This document shows positions 16,042 to 25,591 of a stretch of DNA of 64,000 nucleotides, piece after piece. The position numbers and the translations under genes were made by a program. The first letter of the stretch is position 1, and the number at the start of each line of letters is the position of its first letter. The notes beneath the pieces were generated by a model, which saw only the letters and a program-made list of their open reading frames with translations, had not been told where the DNA came from and searched no databases. Source of the DNA: Algoriphagus halophilus (GTDB lineage Bacteria > Bacteroidota > Bacteroidia > Cytophagales > Cyclobacteriaceae); the NCBI RefSeq assembly GCF_900129785.1, contig NZ_FSRC01000001.1, positions 1,798,001-1,862,000 of the forward strand, written 5' to 3'.

Positions 16042-19000
16042 ATGCTGCTCAGTAAGCTGGAGATCAAGGGATTTAAGAGTTTTGGGGATAAAATGGTGAT
16101 TCATTTTGATAAGGGAATCACGGGCGTAGTAGGACCAAATGGCTGCGGAAAGTCAAATGTGGTCGATGCCATCCGTTGGGTGTTGGGGGAACAAAAAACC
16201 CGAATGCTCCGCTCTGACAAGATGGAAAATGTCATTTTCAATGGCACGAAAAACCGAAAGCCGTCTAACTTGGCCGAAGTTTCCCTCACCTTTGAAAATA
16301 CCAAAAACCTTCTTCCTACCGAATATACCCATGTGACGATCACCCGTCGGTATTACCGCTCCGGGGAAAGTGAATACCAAATCAACGGAGTCACCTGTCG
16401 TCTGAAGGATATCACCAACCTGTTTATGGACACGGGGATCAATTCCAACTCCTACGCCATCATCGAACTCAAGATGATCGATGAGTTGCTGAATGATAAA
16501 AACAACTCCAGAAGAGATCTATTCGAAGAAGCAGCAGGAATTTCAAAATTCAAAAACCGTAAAAAGGAAACCCTTCGAAAACTGGACGATACCGATGGAG
16601 ATCTGGATCGCGTAGAAGATCTTTTATATGAAATTGAAAAGAACTTAAAGAGCTTGGAAAAGCAGGCAAAACAAGCCGCCAAGTACTTTGAGATCAAAAA
16701 AGACTATAAAGCAGCCAGTATCAATCTGGCCAAAAAAAGTATTGAAAAATACACCAATTCCCTCCTTTCCACCACCAAGGACATCGAGCAGGAAAGTGAC
16801 AAAAAGCTTCAGCTACAAACTCAAATTGCAGATCAAGAGGCACTGTTGAATCAGTTAAAATCGGATTTGATCAACAAGGAAAAATTACTGGCTTCCCGTC
16901 AGAAAACCTTGAATGATCATGTCAACAAAATCCGAACTTTTGAGTCAGAGAAAAAGATCAAAAATGAGCGTCTACGCTTTTTGGAGGACCGATCCCAGAA
17001 ACTCCGGGAACAGATCGAAGTAGATCGAAAATCCAATGATCGGGCAGGTTTTTCCATTCGTTCCCTGAAACACGAACAGGAGTCCGCAGCTAAAATGCTG
17101 GCAGAAAAGGAACTGATTGTGGGGGAACTTCGAGAAGCTTATGAGAACCAGAAGCGAGTCCATACGGAGCATCAAACAAAACAAAAAACCTTAAACGCCA
17201 CTTTTGAACGTCTAAAGGAGCGAGTATACCAACTCACCAAAGAACTGGAAATAAAGCAGATTCAACTATCCACCTTAAAGCAGGAACTTGAACGAACTTC
17301 CTCTGATGATTCCTCCCAGGAAGCTAATTTGGTGGATTTCGAGGAAAAATTGATTTCCCTAAAAGGTGAACTGGATGCTGCAACCCAAGAATACGAAAGC
17401 AAGAAAGCCAAGCAGGAAGACCTGGATCAAAAGATAGAAGATACCAATAAGGTCATTGAAATGATCCGGGAGGAATTGACCACTTCTTCCAGAAAGCTGG
17501 ATTCCAAACAAAACGAATACAACCTCACCAAATCTTTGGTGGAGAATCTGGAAGGTTTTCCGGAGGCGATCAAATTCTTGAAGAAAAACAACTCTTGGGG
17601 CAAGGACACACCACTCCTCTCCGATCTACTGACCACGGATGAGAAATACCGGGTGACCATCGAGAATTACCTGGAGGGCTATATGAACTACTATGTGGTG
17701 GAAACCGAAGCCCAGGCCATCGCTGCCATACATTTGCTAAGCGATGCAGCGAGGGGAAAAGCCAATTTCTTTGTGTTGGAGCATTTTGAACGTTTTAAGC
17801 CTAGTCAAACCAAGCTCTTCTCCAATGCCATTGCTGCAACGGAGATCATTGAATTTGATGTCAAATACAGCCGGTTGATCAACTTCATTTTGGACAATGT
17901 CTATATTGTGGAAGGGGATCATAAGGATTTTCCTCAGGATAATGATTCAGTCTTTATCTCTGAAAATGGAAAGTTCACCAAACGTAAGTTCAGCCTTTCT
18001 GGAGGATCCGTTGGTTTATTTGAAGGAAAGAGAATCGGTAGAGCCAAGAACCTTGAAAAACTGGACAAAGAAATCAAGGATCTAAACAAAAAGGTTTCTG
18101 CTACCCGTAACAACCTAGATCAAAAGCTTTCGGACCTGATGAAGCTGAAAGAAGTCAGCTACAAAAAGGTTTTGGAAGAAAGCCAGCAACAGATCAATGA
18201 GATCAACCAGAATTACGTTTCCGTTCGCACTAAAAAGGAACAGCTTGCTGAGCTCCTTAGCTCCAATGCGAATAAGCGGGAGGATATTTTAGACCGTATT
18301 GCCAGCTTGGAAGAAAGTTTGACCGAGATTCAACCTCAATTATTTGAGGAGAAAGCTGAATATGAATCCGCTCATGAAGACTTGGAAATCCTAAATGAAA
18401 ACCTGGAAGAGGAGTCTGCTCGATTGACTGAGAAATCCCAGGCTTTCAATCAGGAGAACATTCTCTATCACCAGCAACTCAATCGTGTCAATTCCTTGGA
18501 TCAGGAAATTGAATTCAAGCAGAATGCCTATGAAAGCAGCAAGGAACGAATTGAAAAGTCACAGGCGGAATTAAGTTCCCTTGATTCTGAAATCAAAGGT
18601 TTGCTTCAAAACAACGAAGTCAAAGACGATGAGTTGATTGAATTGTATTCCGAAAAAGAAGGGATAGAACAAGGCGTTCAGGAAGCCGAAAAAGACTATT
18701 ATGCCCACCGAGGGCTGATCGATGAGACCGATCAAAAAATCCGAAGTCTGCAAAAGAGCAAGGAGATGCATGATGAACTGCTGCATGAACTCCAAAATTC
18801 GATCAATGAAACCAAGCTCAAAATGAGTGGAATGAAGGAACGTCTTTCTGTGGAGTTTGATTTGGACTTGGATCAGCTGATGGAGAAAAATCCGAAACTA
18901 GATGAAGAGTTTCTGGATTTCAAAGAGGATGATTTACGGGAGTTGGTACGCAAGCAAAAAGAGAAGTTGGAGAAAATCGGACCAATCAACCCGATGGCCA

Positions 19001-19581
19001 TGGAGGCTTATGATGAAATCAAGGTCCGTCATGACTTTATCACCACTCAGAAGGAAGACCTGATCAAAGCCAAGGAATCACTTTTGAATACCATCAAAGA
19101 AATCGATCAGGTAGCCAAGGATACTTTCTTGGATGCCTTTGGCAAGATCAAGGAGAACTTTATCAAGGTGTTCCGTTCCCTTTTTACCGAGCAGGATGAT
19201 TGTGATCTGACATTAGTCGACCCAGATAATCCTTTGGAATCTGCCATCGAGATCATGGCCAAGCCGAAGGGCAAACGCCCATTGACAATCAATCAGCTTT
19301 CAGGAGGAGAAAAGACGCTCACTGCCACTTCCCTACTCTTTTCCATCTACCTATTGAAACCAGCCCCATTCTGTATTTTTGATGAGGTGGATGCGCCATT
19401 GGATGATGCCAATATTGATAAGTTCAACCAGATTATCCAGCGATTTAGTGGAGAGTCCCAGTTCATTATAGTCACCCATAACAAGCGAACCATGGCCAGT
19501 ACAGATATTATCTATGGTATTACCATGATCGAAGCGGGAGTTTCTAGAGTGGTTCCGGTAGATTTAAGGGAGTTGGCTTAA
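16042..19581 (+). CDS. smc: Chromosome segregation protein SMC
   Basis: An 1179-residue SMC ATPase of usual length. The N-terminal head carries the Walker A motif GPNGCGKSN (31-39). Two long coiled-coil arms (about 170-500 and 650-1000) flank a hinge (about 515-640, starting near ENLEGFPEAI). The C-terminal head carries the signature LSGGEKT (1086-1092) and Walker B with D1114/E1115 (FDEVDAPLDD). SMC dimers with ScpA/ScpB (not in this window) load on DNA and organise the origin region for segregation. The preceding 286 bases hold no gene and presumably the promoter. All motifs are complete. Confidence 0.97.
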   Translation: MLLSKLEIKGFKSFGDKMVIHFDKGITGVVGPNGCGKSNVVDAIRWVLGEQKTRMLRSDKMENVIFNGTKNRKPSNLAEVSLTFENTKNLLPTEYTHVTITRRYYRSGESEYQINGVTCRLKDITNLFMDTGINSNSYAIIELKMIDELLNDKNNSRRDLFEEAAGISKFKNRKKETLRKLDDTDGDLDRVEDLLYEIEKNLKSLEKQAKQAAKYFEIKKDYKAASINLAKKSIEKYTNSLLSTTKDIEQESDKKLQLQTQIADQEALLNQLKSDLINKEKLLASRQKTLNDHVNKIRTFESEKKIKNERLRFLEDRSQKLREQIEVDRKSNDRAGFSIRSLKHEQESAAKMLAEKELIVGELREAYENQKRVHTEHQTKQKTLNATFERLKERVYQLTKELEIKQIQLSTLKQELERTSSDDSSQEANLVDFEEKLISLKGELDAATQEYESKKAKQEDLDQKIEDTNKVIEMIREELTTSSRKLDSKQNEYNLTKSLVENLEGFPEAIKFLKKNNSWGKDTPLLSDLLTTDEKYRVTIENYLEGYMNYYVVETEAQAIAAIHLLSDAARGKANFFVLEHFERFKPSQTKLFSNAIAATEIIEFDVKYSRLINFILDNVYIVEGDHKDFPQDNDSVFISENGKFTKRKFSLSGGSVGLFEGKRIGRAKNLEKLDKEIKDLNKKVSATRNNLDQKLSDLMKLKEVSYKKVLEESQQQINEINQNYVSVRTKKEQLAELLSSNANKREDILDRIASLEESLTEIQPQLFEEKAEYESAHEDLEILNENLEEESARLTEKSQAFNQENILYHQQLNRVNSLDQEIEFKQNAYESSKERIEKSQAELSSLDSEIKGLLQNNEVKDDELIELYSEKEGIEQGVQEAEKDYYAHRGLIDETDQKIRSLQKSKEMHDELLHELQNSINETKLKMSGMKERLSVEFDLDLDQLMEKNPKLDEEFLDFKEDDLRELVRKQKEKLEKIGPINPMAMEAYDEIKVRHDFITTQKEDLIKAKESLLNTIKEIDQVAKDTFLDAFGKIKENFIKVFRSLFTEQDDCDLTLVDPDNPLESAIEIMAKPKGKRPLTINQLSGGEKTLTATSLLFSIYLLKPAPFCIFDEVDAPLDDANIDKFNQIIQRFSGESQFIIVTHNKRTMASTDIIYGITMIEAGVSRVVPVDLRELA

Positions 19582-19671
19582 AAAAAACCTTCAGAAATAG
19601 CCAAGGATAGGCATTGAAAATATCAACTTTGATAGCAAGTTCAATTGAGTCATTCTTTTTTTCTTAATAAT

Positions 19672-19717
19672 AAGACTGGCAACAACTTTTCTTACATAAG
19701 AAGTACCTGCCAGTCTT
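19672..19717. terminator. Terminator between convergent smc and NmrA-like gene
   Basis: AAGACTGGCA (19672-19681) is complementary to TGCCAGTCTT (19708-19717). The spacer contains a second, imperfect stem. A T-rich tract follows on the plus strand. Placed between convergent stops, it probably serves smc and may act both ways. Confidence 0.6.
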
Positions 19718-19733
19718 TGATTTTAATAGGGGG

Positions 19734-20684
19734 TTAATCTATCGGAATTTTTGAAGCATTTGAAGAAAGCCATTCGTCGAAGTTTTGCAATTCCGGATTC
19801 AGCTGCTTAGACAATTCTTCGCTACGTACCGCATTAAAATCCTCATTAAAATCTCTTTTAAACTGGAACATATTTCCTAAGTCATCAGCCCCAGGGAAGC
19901 CAAAACTACGATAGGTATCTGGGCTAACATTATTATAAATCACATTGATATTTAAAGCTTTTGAAAGTTTTTCAGCCATTTCATCACCACTTAACTTCTC
20001 TCCTACAATACCGATAATTTCTCCAACAGCTCCATTGCCATTTTTGAATATGCCATAGGCACATTTACCAATATCTTCAGCACCCATACCACATAGCTTC
20101 TTGTCATCCAATGGGAAGGCGATGTAGTACTTTCCATCTTCACCTTTTTGAGGGCCCATCCCGAAATGGATAAAATTATCCCAGAAGAAAGAAGTTCTTA
20201 ATAAAGTAACCGGTAAGCCAGCATCTACCAAGAGTTGATCCGCAGCACCTTTACCATCAAAATGAGGCACTTTGTATTTGCCTTGTAGGGTAGGCATTCT
20301 GTCGTCATCCAGAGGAATCCAGTTTCTGGTATCTTCCAGCGTAGACCAAATGACATGTTTCAAATTTGCTTCCTTGGCCGCAATGGCAAAATCAGCTACT
20401 TCTTGATATTCTTTTTCGGCCGAAAAATGTTCCCAGAAAAAAGTAACAAAGAAGGCTCCATATGCGCCCTCAACCGCCTTTTTAATACTTGTAGCATCAT
20501 CAATATCTGCTTCTACGATTTCGGCACCTAATTCCGCCAAGGCTTTTGCTTTTTCAGAATTAGCATTTCTGGTAACTGCCCTCACTTTAAATTCTGAGTT
20601 GGGATCAGATAAAATAGCTCTTGCAAGCCCTCCTCCCTGTGCTCCGGTGGCACCAAATACTGTAATTATTTTAGATTCTGTCAT
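19734..20684 (-). CDS. NmrA-like NAD(P)-binding protein
   Basis: A 316-residue atypical short-chain dehydrogenase. The N-terminal Rossmann motif is VFGATGAQGGG (9-19), followed by AVTRNANSEKAKAL and the substrate-domain pattern of the NmrA/HSCARG group. Members sense the NAD(P) redox state or reduce quinones; the catalytic YxxxK of classical SDRs is not evident, in line with NmrA members. A single gene, with sparse DNA upstream. Whether it is an enzyme or a redox sensor cannot be decided from sequence. Confidence 0.87.
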   Translation of the reverse strand: MTESKIITVFGATGAQGGGLARAILSDPNSEFKVRAVTRNANSEKAKALAELGAEIVEADIDDATSIKKAVEGAYGAFFVTFFWEHFSAEKEYQEVADFAIAAKEANLKHVIWSTLEDTRNWIPLDDDRMPTLQGKYKVPHFDGKGAADQLLVDAGLPVTLLRTSFFWDNFIHFGMGPQKGEDGKYYIAFPLDDKKLCGMGAEDIGKCAYGIFKNGNGAVGEIIGIVGEKLSGDEMAEKLSKALNINVIYNNVSPDTYRSFGFPGADDLGNMFQFKRDFNEDFNAVRSEELSKQLNPELQNFDEWLSSNASKIPID

Positions 20685-21210
20685 GGTTAAAGTTTAGTTG
20701 TTTTTACTCTTAAAAATTAAAGTATTGCCCGTTTTCTTTGAGTGGTAGTTGCACACCACGGATTATTGTTTGGGAATGGCTTCAGTATTTTACTCTGGCA
20801 CAATATCAGGAATCAGCGCTGTTGGATTAAAAAAGGCTGGTGTTCCAATGCAATATGCTTGTAAAAAAAAACAAGAGATTTTCCTACCTAACAAGTGTAT
20901 TTAAACCACTCATTTCCTTAACCTTACCTGCTAACCATTCTAGAAGGTTTAAGGTACAAATTTCTATTGACATAAAGACGTGAGTTTTCTCCGTGGGATT
21001 AGTGGGTTCAAGGGAGTGGATATAAAAATTTGACATAACATGTATAAAACATCGAAAAACACCCAATTCAGAATATTTTATGGCTTGAATCTGGCTTCCC
21101 GGGAAGTTTCCATATAGGAGTTTTTTTCCTCACTCCTGCTTACGATAAAGCTTTCTTTCGAAGCTTCTTAGGTTTAGTGTTCTTAACCCTAATTTTAAAC
21201 ATGCTATTAC
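20685..21210. other. Gene-poor interval
   Basis: 526 bases with no supported gene. It must contain the promoter of the NmrA-like gene and the 3' flank of the small membrane protein gene. A minus-strand frame at 20884-21066 lacks any recognisable feature. An imperfect AAGCTT inverted repeat near 21147-21165 could terminate the small membrane protein gene. Confidence 0.5.
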
Positions 21211-21474
21211 TTATTCATTTTCATTTCTTTTTTTTAGCTTTTCTCTCTTTTCTTGCTTGATTTTTTTTATTCTCTTTCTAAAAACCAAATAAACAATAAG
21301 GATGATAGCAGGTATCGCTCCAAAAATAATTACGTTGCTTGTTTTTGAAAAGTCAATCGGGCCGGTTGGTTTTGGAATTCCTTTCGGAATTTGGGAATAG
21401 GATTGGTACGTGAATAACAGGGATACGAAAAGGATTCCCATTGCAGTCGAAATAATTCTTATAAACTTGTTCAT
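21211..21474 (-). CDS. Small membrane protein, unknown function
   Basis: An 87-residue protein with a signal peptide (about 1-28, cleavage near SYSQ), a short Pro-rich periplasmic segment (IPKGIPKPTGP), one transmembrane helix (about 48-66) and a strongly basic cytoplasmic tail of alternating Lys/Arg/Glu. The design (secreted N-terminus, one helix, charged tail) makes it a true gene rather than a chance frame, but I do not recognise the family. It stands alone in a gene-poor stretch. Confidence 0.65.
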   Translation of the reverse strand: MNKFIRIISTAMGILFVSLLFTYQSYSQIPKGIPKPTGPIDFSKTSNVIIFGAIPAIILIVYLVFRKRIKKIKQEKREKLKKRNENE

Positions 21475-22344
21475 CGTATTTGTGTGTTTTTTATACTTTT
21501 TTTGAAAGGTGTGTTAGGGAAGCATCATGGATCCAACTGATGATAGAAAATACTGATTTAAAATCTTCACATTCCCTTTGGCAATGAGGGATTAAATCAA
21601 GCTGATCCATTTCTGCTGATTACAATATTTTACTTAAACTGGCTCGAATACACCTATTTTTCAACCAGGTACAGAATCCTGATTAGTTACAGGATTTTGA
21701 ATTAGATAGGATAATAGGTACAAAATTCAATCCAATACTGGAGTTTACCAGATGGCACTTGAAATCTGATTTGTATGATATTTCCCTAAACCGGCAGACC
21801 TGCTCCAAAGGGGGTGCAAAATACCTTAAGTTCCTTTTTTGTAATTAGTTATCCTTAGCGGGATGAATTTTCAAAGCCAGATTTAGGTTTCCATATGAAA
21901 GAAAATTCCTAAAGTGGGGAGATGCTTCCATCCCCCAATAATCAGATGATAAGTGGTAGGTTACTGAATCATTCCAAAAGAGTTCCGGTATCTTTTACTG
22001 TTTTTAGACTTTTCAGAAATTATCCATTGGTTTAATAAAATGCTTATAAATAGCCGATTTACCACTATACCAACGGGCTTAAACATTAATCTGTAAACTT
22101 TTTTTAGGACGAGTCAGTATACTCAGTTATTCTTTTAGAATAAGGGTGTATTCTTTTTGTTGACCGATTTATACTCAGAGAGTACCGAGTTAATCTAATG
22201 GAATACTCGTTTAGGTGATTTGATGGCAGGACTATCCTTTTAAAATACAGCTGGTTTCTTTTTTAGGGGGTACGTGTATAAATAGGCGAATGATTTACTT
22301 TCAGTAGGTACGAACATACAAATTGCTTTTCTCTGCGCACCTGA
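21475..22344. other. Long intergenic stretch
   Basis: About 870 bases without a supported gene. A G/C hairpin (about 21916-21938, TGGGGA with TCCCCA) and several copies of the word ATACTC near 22115-22205 are visible. Together with the fragment that follows, it looks like a place where a gene has decayed. Confidence 0.4.
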
Positions 22345-22547
22345 CATAAAAAAGCCAGTTCTTATGAAGTATTAATTGACGGTGGTGTTATTGCAAAAGG
22401 AACTTATCATGTGAAGGGTTCATCAGCTGGCGGAACGGTGGATTTTAGAGGAAATTATATCACTTGACCAAGGTGAACGGGGACCAGGAAGTCACTAAAA
22501 ATATGTTGAAAAAAGACCTGGATTTTTTTTTAAAGACTCAACATTGA
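22345..22547 (+). pseudogene. Frameshifted remnant of an unknown gene
   Basis: From 22345 one frame reads KASSYEVLIDGGVIAKG and continues through GTVDFRGNYIT to a stop at 22465. In the frame one base back, translation goes on without a break as TKVNGDQEVTKNMLKKDLDF to a stop at 22545. The two pieces have coding-like composition, join naturally as NYITxTKVNG, and have no start codon, so this looks like the 3' end of a gene damaged by a single-base change. I do not recognise the parent family; the Gly/Asp-rich beta pattern suggests a secreted beta-sandwich or lipocalin-like protein. Confidence 0.4.
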
Positions 22548-22579
22548 TATAACCCCATGAAAATAAATCCTTTAATAAA

Positions 22580-22606
22580 CAAAAGACCCGAATGATTCAC
22601 CCGGGC
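22580..22606 (-). terminator. Possible terminator of the fasciclin gene
   Basis: On the minus strand CCCGGG and GAATCATTC followed by GGG can fold into a short stem, and the transcript then runs into TCTTTTGTTTATT. It lies 20 bases past the fasciclin stop. The stem is imperfect. Confidence 0.4.
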
Positions 22607-22625
22607 CATTTGGAAATACGGGTTG

Positions 22626-23606
22626 TTATTGAGGTATTAATACTGCATCAATTTTATGAATCACTCCATTGCTGGCTTGAATATTGGTTTCTATCAAATT
22701 AGAGCTTCCGCCGTTCTCATCTATAACGAATGTATTGGAACTGGATGTATTTACTATCAGTGTACCTCCCTCACTCATGATGATCGGCCCATCGACCAAA
22801 TCCTCAGAAAACAATCGACCTCCCCCGAATACATGATATCTCAAAATTTCCCTCAAAATGGCAGGATCTATACCACTTATATTTAAGGAATTGAGACCTA
22901 TTTTCGCAAAGGCCGCATTTGTAGGCGCAAACACTGTAATGTTTTCGCGGGTAGCGAATTCTTCTTTTAGTCCAGGAACAATATAAATTGCTGTTCTAAG
23001 CGTGGTAAAATCAGCACCGGTCGTAGCATCATCCAATAGGTCCATCACATTTGAAACTGGAGGCATTAAAACTGCATCTATACCATGTATTACCCCATTC
23101 CTAGCCATTTTATCCGTCAAAATGATGGAGGACTCATTGACCATAGGGCCATTTGTTAGGCTGATTTCCACCGCGGCACCATTTAACGTGGGTACAAGAC
23201 CTTCTGTTAAATCTGCTGCTAGAACAGATCCAGACACCACATGGTAAAGCAATATCTCTGTCAACCCTTCTAACTCACCAATATTGCCTGGATTTAATCC
23301 CAGTTCTGCAAAGGCTGCATCGTTTGGAGCAAAAACAGTTAACTCATTTCGGGCAAAAACAGATGCCAAACCCGATTTTCCCAAAGCAGCATTAAAGGTT
23401 GCATAGGTGTTTCCAAGACTTTTTCTGGCATTTTCATTCCCTGCAATCTCCCCCTTACCCAAGGATTTCAGTACTTCAGGAATTGACTTGATGTTACTCT
23501 CCAGGTTGGGAGAAATAGACTCTTCCATGTCTGAACAAGACATTATCACAAAAGAAAAAGATATCACCCAGAGTACTCTCCAGGGTAATTTAGTTTTGAT
23601 GGACAT
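22626..23606 (-). CDS. Lipoprotein with two fasciclin (FAS1) domains
   Basis: I start at ATG 23606 (MSIKTKLPW), giving 326 residues with a proper lipobox (VIMSC, Cys24); the longer frame from 23678 would bury the signal. Two FAS1 domains follow (about 45-185 and 190-325). Each has the family hallmarks: an FAPNDAAFAELG or FAPTNAAFAKIG block, a YHVVSG or YHVFGG block, and the closing NGVIHxIDAVLxP. FAS1 domains mediate adhesion or protein-protein contact at the cell surface; no catalysis is expected. The gene is flanked by long non-coding stretches and looks monocistronic. Confidence 0.92.
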   Translation of the reverse strand: MSIKTKLPWRVLWVISFSFVIMSCSDMEESISPNLESNIKSIPEVLKSLGKGEIAGNENARKSLGNTYATFNAALGKSGLASVFARNELTVFAPNDAAFAELGLNPGNIGELEGLTEILLYHVVSGSVLAADLTEGLVPTLNGAAVEISLTNGPMVNESSIILTDKMARNGVIHGIDAVLMPPVSNVMDLLDDATTGADFTTLRTAIYIVPGLKEEFATRENITVFAPTNAAFAKIGLNSLNISGIDPAILREILRYHVFGGGRLFSEDLVDGPIIMSEGGTLIVNTSSSNTFVIDENGGSSNLIETNIQASNGVIHKIDAVLIPQ

Positions 23607-24052
23607 AAAATTTTGATTTTGGTTATTGATAATTGAATAAAAATCTAACCTATTGATAGTAAAAAGGTTTACATACAATTAAGTTATTTTAAACAACATT
23701 AAAAAGTATATAGGACGGCTACTTTTCTCATTGCTTTTTGAAACATTAAGCCCTAATTCTTTTAAAAATATTTCCATTCAGGGGCACCAAGATTAAACCT
23801 CCCGAATAATTCGGGACAGGCACTACAGGGTTTCGCCGCAATATTCTTATGGATTAGGGAAGGGTTAAACTATAATCCAGCCCTGTTAGGGTAAATGCTT
23901 AATAGCCGTAGGGCCCTTGGTTAATTGGCCTAACCTCTCCCCCAGCACTGGCCCGGAAAATTGTCCATCTTTTGGCGTAGAACATCCATTTCTCCGAAGC
24001 TACATTCCGCGCAATTTTGCACAGTAATGTTATTTAACCAAAAGCAAAAGAA
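23607..24052. repeat. Intergenic DNA with repeat-like palindromes
   Basis: 446 bases between divergent genes. The first part is AT-rich and probably carries the fasciclin promoter. From about 23795 the composition shifts: a perfect palindrome CCCGAATAATTCGGG (23801-23815), then GGGTTTCGCCGC, CCAGCCCTGTTAGGG and AATAGCCGTAGGGCCC (to about 23926). GC-richer hairpin blocks of this style are commonly dispersed between genes in Bacteroidota. Only one copy is in the window, so its repeat nature is inference. Confidence 0.35.
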
Positions 24053-24598
24053 ATGGAAACTCTTAAAAACACAGCATTTAGCGTTCCAGCTAGAAACGAA
24101 GTATCAGCTACCAATCAGGCAATTTTTGATCAATTGAACAAAGCATTGGGTTTTGTCCCAAATCTCTACGCCACCATTGGATATTCTGACAATGGATTGG
24201 AAAGGTATCTAAACTTTCAAAATGCCAAAACTTCCTTCTCCAATAAAGAGAAGGAGGCCATCAACCTAGTCGTCAGCGAAGTAAATGGTTGTATTTATTG
24301 CCTTAGCGCACATACGGTAATTGGTAAAATGAACGGTTTTTCTGATGAACAATTGTTGGATATCAGAAAAGAAAAAAGCGACAATCCAAAATTGAGAGCA
24401 CTGGTTGTTTTGGCAGCAGATATTACCCGAAACAAAGGAAATGTGAATGAGGAAAACTTAGAGAACTTCTTTGAGCAAGGCTATACCAAAGAGCATTTGG
24501 TCGATTTAATTCTTCAGGTGAGTGATAAAACCGCCATGAATTATTTGCATAACCTTACCAAGGTTCCGGTAGACTTCCCATTGGCACAAAGCATCTAA
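24053..24598 (+). CDS. AhpD-like carboxymuconolactone decarboxylase-family protein
   Basis: A 181-residue all-helical protein of the CMD/AhpD superfamily. The redox centre is the CxxCxxxH motif NGCIYCLSAH (C80, C83, H87), as in alkylhydroperoxidase D and peroxidase-related proteins; the FVPNLYATIGYSDNGLERYL segment is also typical. It would reduce organic hydroperoxides or act as a thiol-disulfide relay in the cytoplasm. A strong terminator follows directly, so it can be transcribed alone, but the next genes (OsmC-like, DUF1348, AraC regulator) point in the same direction and fit a redox theme. Confidence 0.9.
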   Translation: METLKNTAFSVPARNEVSATNQAIFDQLNKALGFVPNLYATIGYSDNGLERYLNFQNAKTSFSNKEKEAINLVVSEVNGCIYCLSAHTVIGKMNGFSDEQLLDIRKEKSDNPKLRALVVLAADITRNKGNVNEENLENFFEQGYTKEHLVDLILQVSDKTAMNYLHNLTKVPVDFPLAQSI

Positions 24599-24606
24599 AA
24601 AGGAAC

Positions 24607-24647
24607 GGAAGTAAATGGTTGTTTACTTCCCTCCTTCCTTTTTTTTA
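24607..24647 (+). terminator. Rho-independent terminator after the AhpD-like gene
   Basis: GGAAGTAAA (24607-24615) pairs with TTTACTTCC (24622-24630) around a 6-base loop, flanked by an outer AAGGAA/TTCCTT pair and followed by eight T. Confidence 0.85.
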
Positions 24648-24668
24648 TTCCTATACTGAAAAAATCCC

Positions 24669-24926
24669 ATGTGCAAAGTTGCAACCAATCGAAACGTAGC
24701 AAGAAGAAATAACATCGTAATCGATGATGTAGATGCCCAGTTATCTCAAATTTCTAAAAGAAATTACGAAGGGATTTTTATCACAGAGGTAGACTCTGCC
24801 ATCAAAATTTCAGGAGATATCTCTTTAGAGCTAAAGACCATGTTGCTCAAAGAAGCGGACAATTGCTATGTCACAAGATTAATGAAAGATGAATGGGTTT
24901 TCAATCCATCCTCCAGTTTAACCTAG
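24669..24926 (+). CDS. Small protein resembling the C-terminal part of OsmC-type proteins
   Basis: An 85-residue protein. The segment [20 protein letters not shown] and the following CYVTRLM resemble the final strand-helix of OsmC/Ohr proteins, where a helix leads to a conserved cysteine (usually ADKCPVHR). The single Cys in NCYVTR would match that position. A full OsmC protein is about 140 residues with two Cys; here the N-terminal beta half is missing, so this is either a small stand-alone family or a reduced relative. It lies 70 bases after the AhpD-like gene and 23 before the DUF1348 start. The OsmC link is tentative. Confidence 0.55.
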   Translation: MCKVATNRNVARRNNIVIDDVDAQLSQISKRNYEGIFITEVDSAIKISGDISLELKTMLLKEADNCYVTRLMKDEWVFNPSSSLT

Positions 24927-24949
24927 GGTTTACCAAACAGACAAACACC

Positions 24950-25360
24950 ATGAAAAAATACCCATTACCTCCCTTTAATGAAGAAACTGCAAAGCAGAAA
25001 GTTCAAATGGCTGAAGATGCTTGGAACAGCAGAAATCCAGAAATTGTAGCCAAAGCCTATACAATGGATTCCGAATGGCGGAACAGGACCCAATTTATCA
25101 ATGGAAGAAAGGAAATTGAAGGCTTTTTAGCTGATAAATGGAACAAAGAAAAAGAATATAAGCTTAAAAAAGAGTTATGGGGTTTCCGTGAAAACAGAAT
25201 TGCAGTCCGTTTCGAATACGAATATCATAATGAATCTGGACAATGGTTCAGAGCTTATGGAAATGAGTTGTGGGAATTCGATGAAAATGGTCTCATGAGA
25301 AAACGCTATGCAAGTATCAACGACCTAGAAATCGAAGAGAAGGAAAGAACCTTGTTTTAA
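24950..25360 (+). CDS. DUF1348 (NTF2/SnoaL-like) protein
   Basis: I use ATG 24950 (MKKYPLPPF), which gives 136 residues; the upstream in-frame ATG at 24893 lies inside the previous gene. Trp- and Arg-rich motifs ([49 protein letters not shown]) are diagnostic of the DUF1348 family of NTF2-fold proteins, a one-domain cone-shaped pocket. Function is unknown. These genes often accompany redox or small-molecule detoxification genes, which suits the neighbours here. The 231 bases downstream hold no gene. Confidence 0.85.
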   Translation: MKKYPLPPFNEETAKQKVQMAEDAWNSRNPEIVAKAYTMDSEWRNRTQFINGRKEIEGFLADKWNKEKEYKLKKELWGFRENRIAVRFEYEYHNESGQWFRAYGNELWEFDENGLMRKRYASINDLEIEEKERTLF

Positions 25361-25591
25361 GAGCAGGGTTCGACCTGGCTTGGTCACTTTGGGGTCTGCC
25401 AAAGCTGTGAGTATTAGCAACCGACCAGCCAAGGGCTTCTTTCGAAAAAGGATCGTCAATTTCAAAGGAACTTCTCACTATTAAACATTGTCAAACAACT
25501 CGAATATGGATCTATAATTCCTCTGATTAATTAAAATATCTATTTTCAATAAATCTGAATTAGCTGAGTAGTAACCATTACCAAAATATTT

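Noticed and set aside
20769..20898. Plus-strand frame reading MASVFYSGTISGISAVGLKK
   Set aside because: About 43 codons with a coding-like look, but no recognisable family or operon context; kept only as a possible remnant.
20884..21066. 60-codon minus-strand frame in the gap upstream of the NmrA-like gene
   Set aside because: No signal, motif, operon partner or coding-like composition; more likely chance.
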